From an uncultured Collinsella sp. (GTDB taxonomy: Bacteria > Actinomycetota > Coriobacteriia > Coriobacteriales > Coriobacteriaceae), in contig CAAEOL010000025.1 in assembly GCA_900757595.1 (NCBI GenBank), forward strand, positions 1 through 8,012: a DNA stretch of 8,012 nt, in the 5' to 3' direction. Position 1 is the stretch's first letter; every line of letters begins with the position of its first letter. The translations under genes and the position numbers were made by a program. Shown one piece after another: positions 1-6,489 of the stretch. The notes beneath the pieces are model-generated. The model did not search any database and was not told the DNA's origin. It was given only the letters and a program-made list of their open reading frames with translations.

Positions 1-277
1 ATATACTAAATCTCAGTCAATTTGTTTTAAATACTTTCAAGATGATATGTTTCTAACCAAGCAACAGTACTCATATTTGCCATTTTTTGCCCACCGGGTT
101 TATTTGAGGGCAACCCCCGCGTCTCCAACCCGCCTCATAGCCGCTAAAACCCATCCAGCAACAGCTGTCGCACATTTTGGCAGAAAGCGAACGCCGCTCA
201 CGGAGCTGCACCCCACTATCACCGAACCAAAATGAGAGCCGGGCATCCAAAAAACAAAATAGCGTACCCTCTTTCCA
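1..277. other. Leader region before the TOTE-type gene, no confident gene
   Basis: The first 110 or so bases are AT-rich, and the rest is mixed in composition. Short open frames on both strands (62 residues at 47-235 +, 84 residues at 71-325 -) have no recognisable domain, no good ribosome site, and the mutual overlap expected of non-coding DNA. A loose promoter-like pair, TTGTTT at 22-27 and TATGTT at 46-51 with 18 bases between, could drive the downstream gene but would leave a leader of about 220 bases. An in-frame stop at 260-262 means the large gene cannot extend upstream of its first ATG at 278. No tRNA, terminator or strong palindrome was seen here. Confidence 0.5.
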
Positions 278-3200
278 ATGAGCCCTGACAAGAACGGCAT
301 CTACATGAGCAACGTCACATATCAATACGCCCTCATCGGGGACAAGTTATTCCAATTCGAGAGAACAGTCGCTCACGTATCGGAACCGTACAGTCAAATC
401 GTTATCTGCAGCAGCGGTCCAGACATCCGTTATACAACGCTGGAAGAATGGGAGAAAGCTGGCACATCTTTCGATAGACGGGCGCAGGTCGAGGGTATCG
501 TCACCAGTGCGAGCCCAGCGCGCGACAAACTCGAGCTCTTCCGCAATCTCTTTTCTGGCCGCAAAGATGTCTACGCTCATGGGTACCGCAGAAAAGACGG
601 AGGAATCGGCTATACGCCCGCCTGCGCAAATGAGTGGAAGTCAGGCATTTGCCCCAAAGCAAGCCACCAGAAAGTCAAATGCACGGAATGCAGCAGCCGC
701 GTCTTCCCCGAGTTGAGCGATGCCGCGATCATCGCCCATTTCAGAGGCAATGACGATAGGCTTCGAGACGTTATAGGCCAATATGTGCTCGATAAAGACA
801 GTAACACGAAAGTCCTGGTCATCGATTTTGACGGAGCCGATTGGAAAGAAGCGACGAATGCCATTCGACATGTCGCAAAAAGCCACGGAATCGATGTCGC
901 AGTCGAGCGATCGAGATCGGGCGACGGCGCACATGTCTGGTTTTTCTTCCTAGAGCTCGTCAGCGCAAAGACCGCACGAGATTTTGGAAGCGGCCTTATC
1001 ACCGAAGCGGCGATACTGAACAAGACAATCACCTTCAAAGCATTTGACCGAATGCTGCCCGCGCAGTCCACCATTCCTGAGGGCGGCTTTGGAAATCTCA
1101 TAGCGCTGCCTTTTCAAGGAAAAGCGCAGCGAAAAGGGAACAGCGTATTTGTTGACGAGCAATTTGAGCCCTTTCCCGATCAATGGCTTTACCTTTCGCA
1201 AATCCAGTTAATCCCGCGCGTGACGGTGCAAAATCTGATCGAGAGCATCGAAAATAGGTCACATGGAATAGCAGCTGTTGCGGCGGCAAACACCGGTGTG
1301 CCACATTCCCAGAGACTGCGAAAGCGGCTCCCGCTCACACCGCGGGACTTCCCGTCATCGCTGTCCGTCACGCAGGCCGATATGCTCTATATCCCCGAAA
1401 AATCTCTGAGTCCCGCAGCTCAAATGGAAGTCCGCAGGCTTGCAACATTTGCCAACCCAGAATTCTTCCGCGCACAATCTATGCATCAATCGGTATTCGG
1501 CAAACCGCGGTTCATAGACCTCAGCGAACTTAGAGATGGCTACGTCGCGATTCCCAGAGGCTGCAAGGTTCAACTTGAGCGGCTGCTTCAAGAAGCCGGC
1601 GTTTCTGCCCACTATTTAGACAAACGCAAGTCGAGCAATCCAATTGTGATGGCATTTAAAGGGACTCTTCGCCCTGAACAACAAATTGTCGCTGAACAGA
1701 TGCTCGGCTATGAAGACGGGATCATGTCCGCACCGACGGGGTTCGGCAAAACCGTCATCGGAGCTTATCTTATTGCTGCCATTGGTCTTCCAACGCTCGT
1801 CATCGTTCCTAAAACTGCGCTCATTGCCCAATGGAAATCCCAACTCGAACGATTTCTCGACATCACGGACAACAGAGAGCCCGTCCGAACCCCAAAGGGA
1901 CGAATCAGCAAAAGACAGCCTCCGCTCATTGGGCAAATCGGAGGAGGCAAGACCGCCATAAGCCGTCTCATCGACATTGCTTCATTCCAGTCGCTATCCG
2001 GCAAGGATCCCCAAACCGGCGAGTCATTAGCCAAGGAGTTTGTTCGCGATTACAGTCTCATCATCTGTGACGAATGCCACCATGCGGCCGCGCCACAGCT
2101 TGAGCTTGTCCTCAAGTCCGCTCCTGCCAAATATGTATATGGCCTTTCCGCAACGCCCGAGCGTTCGGACGGACTCACGCGGGCACTCTCGATGCTCTGC
2201 GGCCCGGTTCGCTATGTCGTCGATCCAAAAACGCAAGCAATCCAGCAGGGGATTCAGCGCATTGTTAGACCGCGTTTCACCGGAATTCGATTACCCACCT
2301 ACGAACCAGGAGCATCCTTTAACCAAATTCTCGATCTCCTGTGTGTCCACGCCGCGAGAAACGAAGCAATTATCGAGGACGCCCTCGAGGCCGCATCAAA
2401 CGGCCGGCATCCGCTTGTGCTATCTAAAAGAAAAAAGCATGCCGAAGAGCTATGCAGGCTACTTCAAAGCCGTGGACACGAACCCATACTCTTAACCGGA
2501 GAAATCGACGCCAAAGAAAGAAAAGCAATACTGAAGAGTCTTCCCAGCTTTGAGCATGAGCATCGAATCATCGTCGCAACTGAAAGTCTTCTGGGCGAGG
2601 GCTTCGACCTGTCTTACCTTGACACTTTGCTCATTGCCACTCCAATATCTTGGGACGGCAGCATAACGCAGCAGGCAGGTAGGCTACACAGAAGCCACGA
2701 GGGCAAACAGCGGGTTGAGATATTCGACTATGTTGACCTGTCGATACCCATGTTCGCGCGCATGTACCAAAAGAGGCTCAAGACCTACGCCAAGCTGGGA
2801 TATAAAGTCTTTGCGGCAAACGACAACAGACAGGACGATCGAAATATCCTCGTTAGGTCGGCAAGAGCCGTGAAGGCTTTAGCGAATGACATCGAGAACG
2901 CATCGAAAAGCATTTTTATTGCCGCACCCTACGCGTCCGCCGCATGCCTTGAAAAGCTCGCCGCTGCACTCGCGGATGCCGCTACCCGTGGAATTGCCCT
3001 TGAGATTTCTATTGCTTCAACTCCACGCGATGACGTGAAAGCGATTTTTGCCGAGATGAACGTCAACTATCTCATCAAAGCCGAAGGACGCCTGTGCGCA
3101 TCAGTGATTGACGAGGAAACTGTCTGGTACGGAGCTATTCCGTTGCTGGCTTTCCCAAAGAAAGAAGACTGCAGCATTCGTTTCAAAAGCAGCGAAGTCG

Positions 3201-3289
3201 CAGCCGAGCTTTTGAGCGAAATTCAGCGAAAAGTGGAACCGGAGGCCGCGGCGACGAACGGGGTACCCCCAGCAGTTGCGGTTAAATAG
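278..3289 (+). CDS. TOTE-type AEP primase / SF2 helicase / PLD-like fusion protein
   Basis: This 1003-residue protein matches, by recalled family motifs, the large proteins carrying the AEP-TOTE primase domain, which are predicted to act in conflict with mobile DNA. Seen in order: a poorly conserved N-terminus (1-85); a Cys-rich, possibly zinc-binding stretch (GYTPACANEW at 111-120, then C125, C135, C138); the primase-polymerase core with D183-F-D185, the segment ERSRSGDGAHVW (210-221) giving H219, F256-D257-R258, and GGFGNLIALPFQ (269-280); a linker (about 310-460); and a helicase with Walker A APTGFGKT (485-492), DECHH (598-602), LSATPER (623-629) and QQAGRLHR (798-805). The C-terminus (856-982) has the PLD-like fold, but the expected HxKxxxxD reads R938-x-C940-x4-D945. 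The gene starts at the first ATG after an in-frame stop; M10 at 305 is an alternative, and neither has a clear Shine-Dalgarno sequence. Its composition is less GC-rich than that of tgt, suggesting transfer. Inferred role: an ATP-driven nucleic acid remodeller with primase activity in defence. The family call is firm; the function is not. Confidence 0.88.
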   Translation: MSPDKNGIYMSNVTYQYALIGDKLFQFERTVAHVSEPYSQIVICSSGPDIRYTTLEEWEKAGTSFDRRAQVEGIVTSASPARDKLELFRNLFSGRKDVYAHGYRRKDGGIGYTPACANEWKSGICPKASHQKVKCTECSSRVFPELSDAAIIAHFRGNDDRLRDVIGQYVLDKDSNTKVLVIDFDGADWKEATNAIRHVAKSHGIDVAVERSRSGDGAHVWFFFLELVSAKTARDFGSGLITEAAILNKTITFKAFDRMLPAQSTIPEGGFGNLIALPFQGKAQRKGNSVFVDEQFEPFPDQWLYLSQIQLIPRVTVQNLIESIENRSHGIAAVAAANTGVPHSQRLRKRLPLTPRDFPSSLSVTQADMLYIPEKSLSPAAQMEVRRLATFANPEFFRAQSMHQSVFGKPRFIDLSELRDGYVAIPRGCKVQLERLLQEAGVSAHYLDKRKSSNPIVMAFKGTLRPEQQIVAEQMLGYEDGIMSAPTGFGKTVIGAYLIAAIGLPTLVIVPKTALIAQWKSQLERFLDITDNREPVRTPKGRISKRQPPLIGQIGGGKTAISRLIDIASFQSLSGKDPQTGESLAKEFVRDYSLIICDECHHAAAPQLELVLKSAPAKYVYGLSATPERSDGLTRALSMLCGPVRYVVDPKTQAIQQGIQRIVRPRFTGIRLPTYEPGASFNQILDLLCVHAARNEAIIEDALEAASNGRHPLVLSKRKKHAEELCRLLQSRGHEPILLTGEIDAKERKAILKSLPSFEHEHRIIVATESLLGEGFDLSYLDTLLIATPISWDGSITQQAGRLHRSHEGKQRVEIFDYVDLSIPMFARMYQKRLKTYAKLGYKVFAANDNRQDDRNILVRSARAVKALANDIENASKSIFIAAPYASAACLEKLAAALADAATRGIALEISIASTPRDDVKAIFAEMNVNYLIKAEGRLCASVIDEETVWYGAIPLLAFPKKEDCSIRFKSSEVAAELLSEIQRKVEPEAAATNGVPPAVAVK

Positions 3290-3340
3290 GGACTGTTTTT
3301 GACTTATTAGCCGTCAATCAATCCCTATTCCACCGCAACT
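3274..3340. repeat. 67-bp imperfect palindrome across the stop codon of the TOTE-type gene
   Basis: Arms 3274-3292 and 3322-3340 pair at 17 of 19 positions (mismatches 3283/3331 and 3284/3330) around a 29-base spacer, which itself holds a 5-bp stem (3299-3303 with 3313-3317). The left arm supplies the last codons (Val-Ala-Val-Lys) and the TAG at 3287-3289. The palindrome lies between convergent genes and could work as a bidirectional transcription stop, although no clear T-run follows either arm. It could instead be a REP-like dispersed element that inserted at the end of the gene. The pairing is directly visible; the role is inferred. Confidence 0.7.
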
Positions 3341-3353
3341 TAGAAATCGGCAA

Positions 3354-3662
3354 TCAGCCCTGCGGGCCCTGGAACAGCTCCTCATGCGAGCCCATTCTGA
3401 CCAGCCGGATCACAGGATTAGTCTTATGCGGTAAGTAGAGAACGACCACGTCGACCAAGCCATCGGATAGGTGGAAATCGATGTGGCCGTTGTAGTTTCC
3501 GCCCGGGTTTGAAAGCTCATGGGCGCCATATTCCGCGGGAAGCAAGCCGTGAGCTGCAAGCTCTGCGACTGCCGCCTTAAACTCACTCTTTAGCTGCGGA
3601 TGCATGCGCATCGTTCGTTTGTAGTCCGCCTTAAATTGAGCCTCGACTTTAATCTCGAACAT
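3354..3662 (-). CDS. YafQ-family type II toxin (predicted mRNA interferase)
   Basis: This 102-residue protein has the RelE/YafQ-superfamily pattern: an N-terminal basic helical segment (FKADYKRTMRMHPQLKSEFK), LPAEYGAHEL (41-50), the GHIDFHLSD segment (59-67) and the C-terminal GSHEELF (91-97). The residues matching the histidines of E. coli YafQ appear to be H48, H64 and H93, with D67 near the expected acidic position, so the toxin looks intact. Members of this family cut mRNA on the ribosome and are neutralised by a RelB/DinJ-type antitoxin, which is the gene just upstream. The ATG lies 2 bases after the antitoxin stop. Its ribosome site (GAGGAA) is inside the last antitoxin codons, so translation is probably coupled. 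The gene faces the TOTE-type gene, with only 64 bases between their stop codons. The family call is strong; the exact cleavage preference cannot be read from the sequence. Confidence 0.88.
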   Translation of the reverse strand: MFEIKVEAQFKADYKRTMRMHPQLKSEFKAAVAELAAHGLLPAEYGAHELSNPGGNYNGHIDFHLSDGLVDVVVLYLPHKTNPVIRLVRMGSHEELFQGPQG

Positions 3663-3664
3663 CG

Positions 3665-3964
3665 CTATTCCTCATCGAGGAATGTCATAAGCTCATCAGC
3701 GTTGTTGAATGACGGGCTATCGTCCGGCAAAATCCCCAACTCATGAGCCTCGGCGATCACCATGGCACGCCTCGTCGCCTCGTTAGGCACCTCCGCCCTT
3801 CCTACAATCTCAAAAGGAATCTTTCGCTGATTTACAAGCTGCCGAACGGCAAGATTGAGATAGGAATTGAGGCTGAGGCCGACCGAATCCAAGAACTCAG
3901 TCGCCTGCTCCTTGAGCCCCTCTTCGATGCGAACCGTCGTAGGCTTAACCGTTGCAGTAGACAT
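3665..3964 (-). CDS. RelB/DinJ-family antitoxin
   Basis: This 99-residue protein begins with a ribbon-helix-helix-type segment: a short strand with TTVRIEEGLKEQATEFLDSV (9-28), then a helix LSLNSYLNLAVRQLVNQRK (30-48) ending in IPFEI. That is the hallmark of RelB/DinJ antitoxins. The C-terminal half (60-99), ending in an acidic helix (DELMTFLDEE), should wrap the toxin. The N-terminal dimer would bind the operator upstream and repress the pair. The start is supported by a strong GAGGAGG ribosome site 6 bases before the ATG. It precedes the YafQ-type toxin by 2 bases, the usual antitoxin-first order of an addiction or stress module. There is no sign of truncation. Confidence 0.88.
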   Translation of the reverse strand: MSTATVKPTTVRIEEGLKEQATEFLDSVGLSLNSYLNLAVRQLVNQRKIPFEIVGRAEVPNEATRRAMVIAEAHELGILPDDSPSFNNADELMTFLDEE

Positions 3965-3990
3965 ACGCGACCTCCTCGCCCTCGTCTTTT

Positions 3991-4026
3991 ACGTCAGTAT
4001 ACCCAATATAAATGTCAACCTGACGT
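3991..4026 (-). promoter_or_regulatory. Putative operator/promoter of the toxin-antitoxin pair
   Basis: A 7-bp inverted repeat, ACGTCAG at 3991-3997 and CTGACGT at 4020-4026, has 22 bases between the arms and lies 27 bases upstream of the antitoxin start. Read on the minus strand, the inner segment holds TTGACA (4013-4018) and TATACT (3996-4001). Their 11-base spacing is too short for one sigma-70 promoter, so only one of the two can be a real promoter hexamer, most likely TATACT as the -10. The palindrome fits a ribbon-helix-helix autorepressor site. The repeat is seen directly; its function is inferred. Confidence 0.5.
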
Positions 4027-4078
4027 TAGATAGCATCAGATTGCCATGCATATTCATGTCGCTGTGGGCACGATTGCT

Positions 4079-4837
4079 CTACATCAACCCGCCGAGCGCA
4101 ATGTCGACGGCCTCGTTGAAGTCGTCAGTAATGTGTACCAGATCCGGATCGAGCGGGCTGATCATACCGGCATCCATCACCGGGCCGTTGAGCCAGTCGA
4201 ACAGGCCCTGCCAGTATTCGCTGCCCACCAAAACAAGCGGCATGCGCTTAACCTTGTGCGTCTGCACCAGCGTGAGTACCTCGAACATCTCGTCGAGCGT
4301 ACCAAAACCTCCGGGAAACACGATGGCGCCCGAGCTGTATTTGACGAACATGGTCTTGCGCACAAAGAAGTAACGGAAGTCCATGCCGAGGTTCACGTAT
4401 TTGTTGAGCCCCTGCTCGTGCGGAAGCTCGATACCCAGGCCGACCGACTTGCCGTTGGCGCTCGCCGCTCCCCTGTTGGCCGCCTCCATGATGCCGGGGC
4501 CGCCACCGGTGATGACCGCCACGCCACGTTGCGCGATCTTGCGCCCGACGGTACGCGCTGCTTTGTAGAGCGGATCAGTCTTGGGCGTGCGGGCGCTACC
4601 GAAGATGGTCACCGCAGGTCCGAGCTCGGCAAGCGCGCCAAAGCCGTCGACAAACTCGGCCTGAATGCGCAGTACGCGCCACGGATCGGCGTGCAGCCAG
4701 TCGGTCGACTCCTCGGGCGCCAGCAGATTGGCGTAGGTGTTGTCCTTAGGAATCATGGGGCCGCGCATGACCACGGGGCCGCGGCGGTACGTCTCGTCGT
4801 AGGCGGGCTCGGCCTCGACGTTCTCATTCTTAATCAT
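4079..4837 (-). CDS. LOG-family (TIGR00730-type) nucleoside 5'-monophosphate phosphoribohydrolase
   Basis: This 252-residue Rossmann-like protein carries the two signature motifs of the LOG family, often mis-annotated as lysine decarboxylase: GGGPGIMEAANRG (111-123) and PGGFGTLDE (175-183). FGSAR (79-83) is the usual first strand and nucleotide-loop segment. Studied members cleave the N-glycosidic bond of AMP or N6-modified AMP, releasing the base and ribose 5-phosphate; some make free cytokinin. The native substrate here is unknown. An open frame reaches back to 4909, but the ATG at 4835-4837 is preferred because AGGAG sits 5 bases upstream and the extra 24 residues look like translated leader. 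The gene lies downstream of tgt on the same strand after a 213-base gap without a convincing terminator. It may have its own weak promoter (TTGCAA at 4944-4949 and TACCAT at 4919-4924 on the minus strand, 19-base spacer) or be read through from tgt. Confidence 0.88.
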   Translation of the reverse strand: MIKNENVEAEPAYDETYRRGPVVMRGPMIPKDNTYANLLAPEESTDWLHADPWRVLRIQAEFVDGFGALAELGPAVTIFGSARTPKTDPLYKAARTVGRKIAQRGVAVITGGGPGIMEAANRGAASANGKSVGLGIELPHEQGLNKYVNLGMDFRYFFVRKTMFVKYSSGAIVFPGGFGTLDEMFEVLTLVQTHKVKRMPLVLVGSEYWQGLFDWLNGPVMDAGMISPLDPDLVHITDDFNEAVDIALGGLM

Positions 4838-4842
4838 GGGTA

Positions 4843-4847
4843 CTCCT
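4843..4847 (-). promoter_or_regulatory. Ribosome binding site fixing the LOG-family start
   Basis: Minus-strand AGGAG stands 5 bases before the ATG at 4835-4837. It argues for that start over the in-frame ATGs further upstream near 4909, which have no comparable site. Confidence 0.7.
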
Positions 4848-5050
4848 ATCGAGAAAAAGAAAAGCGAGCGGGGTCGACGCCATGCGCCAAACACCCGCCC
4901 GAACATCAACTAGTCGGTATGGTACCCACGATGCATCATGCGCTTGCAAGGCATCGGTCAGCGGTCGCGCAGCCGGCGTCAGCGAATGTGACGAGCAGCT
5001 GCCGCTCAGCCTTTGCCGTTGCCCACGCTCTGCAAGCGTGTCTTTCGCCC

Positions 5051-6190
5051 TTAGTAATCCACCGCGGCAGGGCTATTCATCCAATCGCTCACGAATGCGC
5101 CATAGCGGCCCTCGATAATGGCCTGGCGAGCACGCTGCATAAGGTTGAGCAGGTAGTAGATGTTGTGCATCGACAGCAAAATGCCGCCGAGCATCTCCTT
5201 CTGCGTGACCATGTGGCGGATGAGCGCGCGGCTGTAGCCGCCCGTGCACACCGGGCAGGTGCAGGTGGGATCGATGGGGCCATCGTCGCGCGCAAAGCGG
5301 GCGTTGCGGAAGTTGAGGCGACCCTCGCTAGAGAATGCCGTACCCATGCGGCCCGTGCGCGTCGGCAGCACGCAGTCGAACATGTCGATGCCCACACCCA
5401 CGCCGCGCACGAGCGTGGTGGGGTTGCCGACACCCATCAGGTAGCGCGGCTTATGCTTGGGCATGTACTCGCTCACGAGCGGCGCCAGGGTCTCGAACAT
5501 GGTCTCGTGATCCTCGCCCACCGAATAGCCACCGATACCATAGCCCGGGAAGTCGCCGCACTCCTCCAGATGGCGCAGCGAACGCAGGCGCAGATCCAGG
5601 TGCATGCCGCCCTGAACGATACCAAAGAGTGCCTGGTCATCACGGGTGTGAGCCTTGTAGCAGCGCTCGGCCCACATACTCGACAGCTCCACGGCGCGCT
5701 CGACGTAGGCGCGCGTGGCGGGATAGCCGGGGCACTGGTCGAGCTGCATGCAAATGTCGGAACCGAGCTTCATGGCGATTTCCATGTTGTCCTCGGGCGT
5801 CCAGAACACGTGGCGACCGTCGTAGTCGTTGACGATAAAGCGCACTCCCTCGTCGGTGAGCTTGACGGCGTCGTTGTGGCTGAACACCTGGAAGCCGCCG
5901 GAATCAGTGAGGATGGGGCCGTGCCAGTTCATAAACTTGTGCAGTCCGCCCAGCTCGGCGATGGTGTCCTCGCCGGGACGCATGGACAGGTGGTAGGTGT
6001 TGGCGAGCACGATCTGCGCACCGAGCTGCTTGACGGTCTCGGTGGGAATGCCCTTGACGTTTGCCTTGGTGCCCACGGGCATAAAGATTGGCGTCTCGAT
6101 ATCACCGTGCGGGGTGTGCAGCACGCCGGCACGCGCATGCGTGGTCGGATCCTCGGCGATCAGGTCGAATTTAAACAGGTTTTGATCCAT
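5051..6190 (-). CDS. tgt: tRNA-guanine transglycosylase
   Basis: This 379-residue, full-length bacterial Tgt exchanges guanine at position 34 of GUN-anticodon tRNAs (Asp, Asn, His, Tyr) for a queuine-type precursor, leading to queuosine. Visible signatures are DSGGFQVF (96-103, general-base Asp96), the GIVQGG loop (190-195), GIDMFDCVLPTRTGR (267-281), which carries the catalytic nucleophile Asp and substrate contacts, and the zinc site C310, C312, C315 with H342. The start is supported by AAGGAG 9 bases upstream and a TATAAT box at 6228-6233. Its high GC content fits a core gene and contrasts with the island to the left. No other queuosine genes are in the window, so whether preQ1 is made or salvaged cannot be told. 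Confidence 0.97.
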   Translation of the reverse strand: MDQNLFKFDLIAEDPTTHARAGVLHTPHGDIETPIFMPVGTKANVKGIPTETVKQLGAQIVLANTYHLSMRPGEDTIAELGGLHKFMNWHGPILTDSGGFQVFSHNDAVKLTDEGVRFIVNDYDGRHVFWTPEDNMEIAMKLGSDICMQLDQCPGYPATRAYVERAVELSSMWAERCYKAHTRDDQALFGIVQGGMHLDLRLRSLRHLEECGDFPGYGIGGYSVGEDHETMFETLAPLVSEYMPKHKPRYLMGVGNPTTLVRGVGVGIDMFDCVLPTRTGRMGTAFSSEGRLNFRNARFARDDGPIDPTCTCPVCTGGYSRALIRHMVTQKEMLGGILLSMHNIYYLLNLMQRARQAIIEGRYGAFVSDWMNSPAAVDY

Positions 6191-6227
6191 AAACTGGAAC
6201 TCCTTGGTTGCGGCTCATACGCAAACC

Positions 6228-6233
6228 ATTATA
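6228..6233 (-). promoter_or_regulatory. Probable tgt promoter, -10 box
   Basis: A perfect TATAAT is read on the minus strand 37 bases before the tgt ATG, predicting a leader of about 30 bases. The region 16-18 bases further upstream has no good -35 match (candidates such as CGGTGC are poor), so the promoter call rests on the -10 box and its position. Confidence 0.55.
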
Positions 6234-6301
6234 CGAGCAACCATCGAACCGCACCGACTCGACAGAAACTGGTGCGAAGGGGACAGCAAACGAGCGTGGA
6301 T

Positions 6302-6386
6302 TTTCGGGCGCCTACCCCACGAGAGTGGATAATCTCCCACTTTGGCCCGAAACACCAACCAAAAACGGGAGATCATCCACTCTCGT
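6302..6386. repeat. Palindromic element with crossing alternative stems
   Basis: Arms 6319-6338 and 6367-6386 pair at 19 of 20 positions (mismatch 6331/6374) around a 28-base spacer. A second inverted repeat, TTTCGGGC at 6302-6309 and GCCCGAAA at 6345-6352, places its right arm inside that spacer. AGTGG (6324-6328) can also pair with CCACT (6337-6341). The first two pairings cross, so the region can form either of two hairpins or a pseudoknot-like fold. It lies upstream of the tgt promoter and downstream of the dehydrogenase. It may be a REP/MITE-like dispersed element or a structured 3' region; the sequence alone does not decide. Confidence 0.7.
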
Positions 6387-6395
6387 TCGACGGGT

Positions 6396-6422
6396 ACTCA
6401 TTTAAGTACGTCCCCAATGAGT
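6396..6422. repeat. Small REP-like inverted repeat
   Basis: ACTCATT (6396-6402) and AATGAGT (6416-6422) form a 7-bp stem around a 13-base loop containing AAGTACGTCCCC. The combination of an ATTTAAGT core with a GTCCCC block resembles, from memory, REP-type elements mobilised by TnpA-REP transposases, but no transposase is present here. It begins 9 bases after the preceding palindrome. Confidence 0.4.
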
Positions 6423-6446
6423 GGAGCTATTTACCAGCCACGCCAT

Positions 6447-6477
6447 CGCCGATGTTTTGGCGACGCCGATGTCTTGG
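6447..6477. repeat. Short direct repeat, 17-base period
   Basis: CGCCGATGTTTTGG (6447-6460) recurs as CGCCGATGTCTTGG (6464-6477), giving 13 of 14 matches. There are only two copies, and no function is evident. Confidence 0.4.
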
Positions 6478-6489
6478 AAATGTCAGCGA

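Noticed and set aside
71..325. 84-residue minus-strand frame upstream of the TOTE-type gene, overlapping its first codons
   Set aside because: No domain and no convincing ribosome site, and it overlaps another open frame on the same strand. I could not support it as a gene, although a repeat-derived origin remains possible.
610..1101. 163-residue minus-strand frame inside the TOTE-type gene
   Set aside because: It is antisense to the conserved primase motifs, with no domain or ribosome site.
1928..1960. Second Walker-A-like IGQIGGGKTAI in the helicase (551-561)
   Set aside because: It lies between helicase motifs Ia and II, where the family normally has a Gly-rich GGGK segment. The true P-loop is APTGFGKT at 485-492.
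5024..5040. CACGCT/AGCGTG hairpin just after tgt, as a terminator
   Set aside because: The stem is only 6 bp and no T-run follows on the minus strand, so it is not convincing as an intrinsic terminator.
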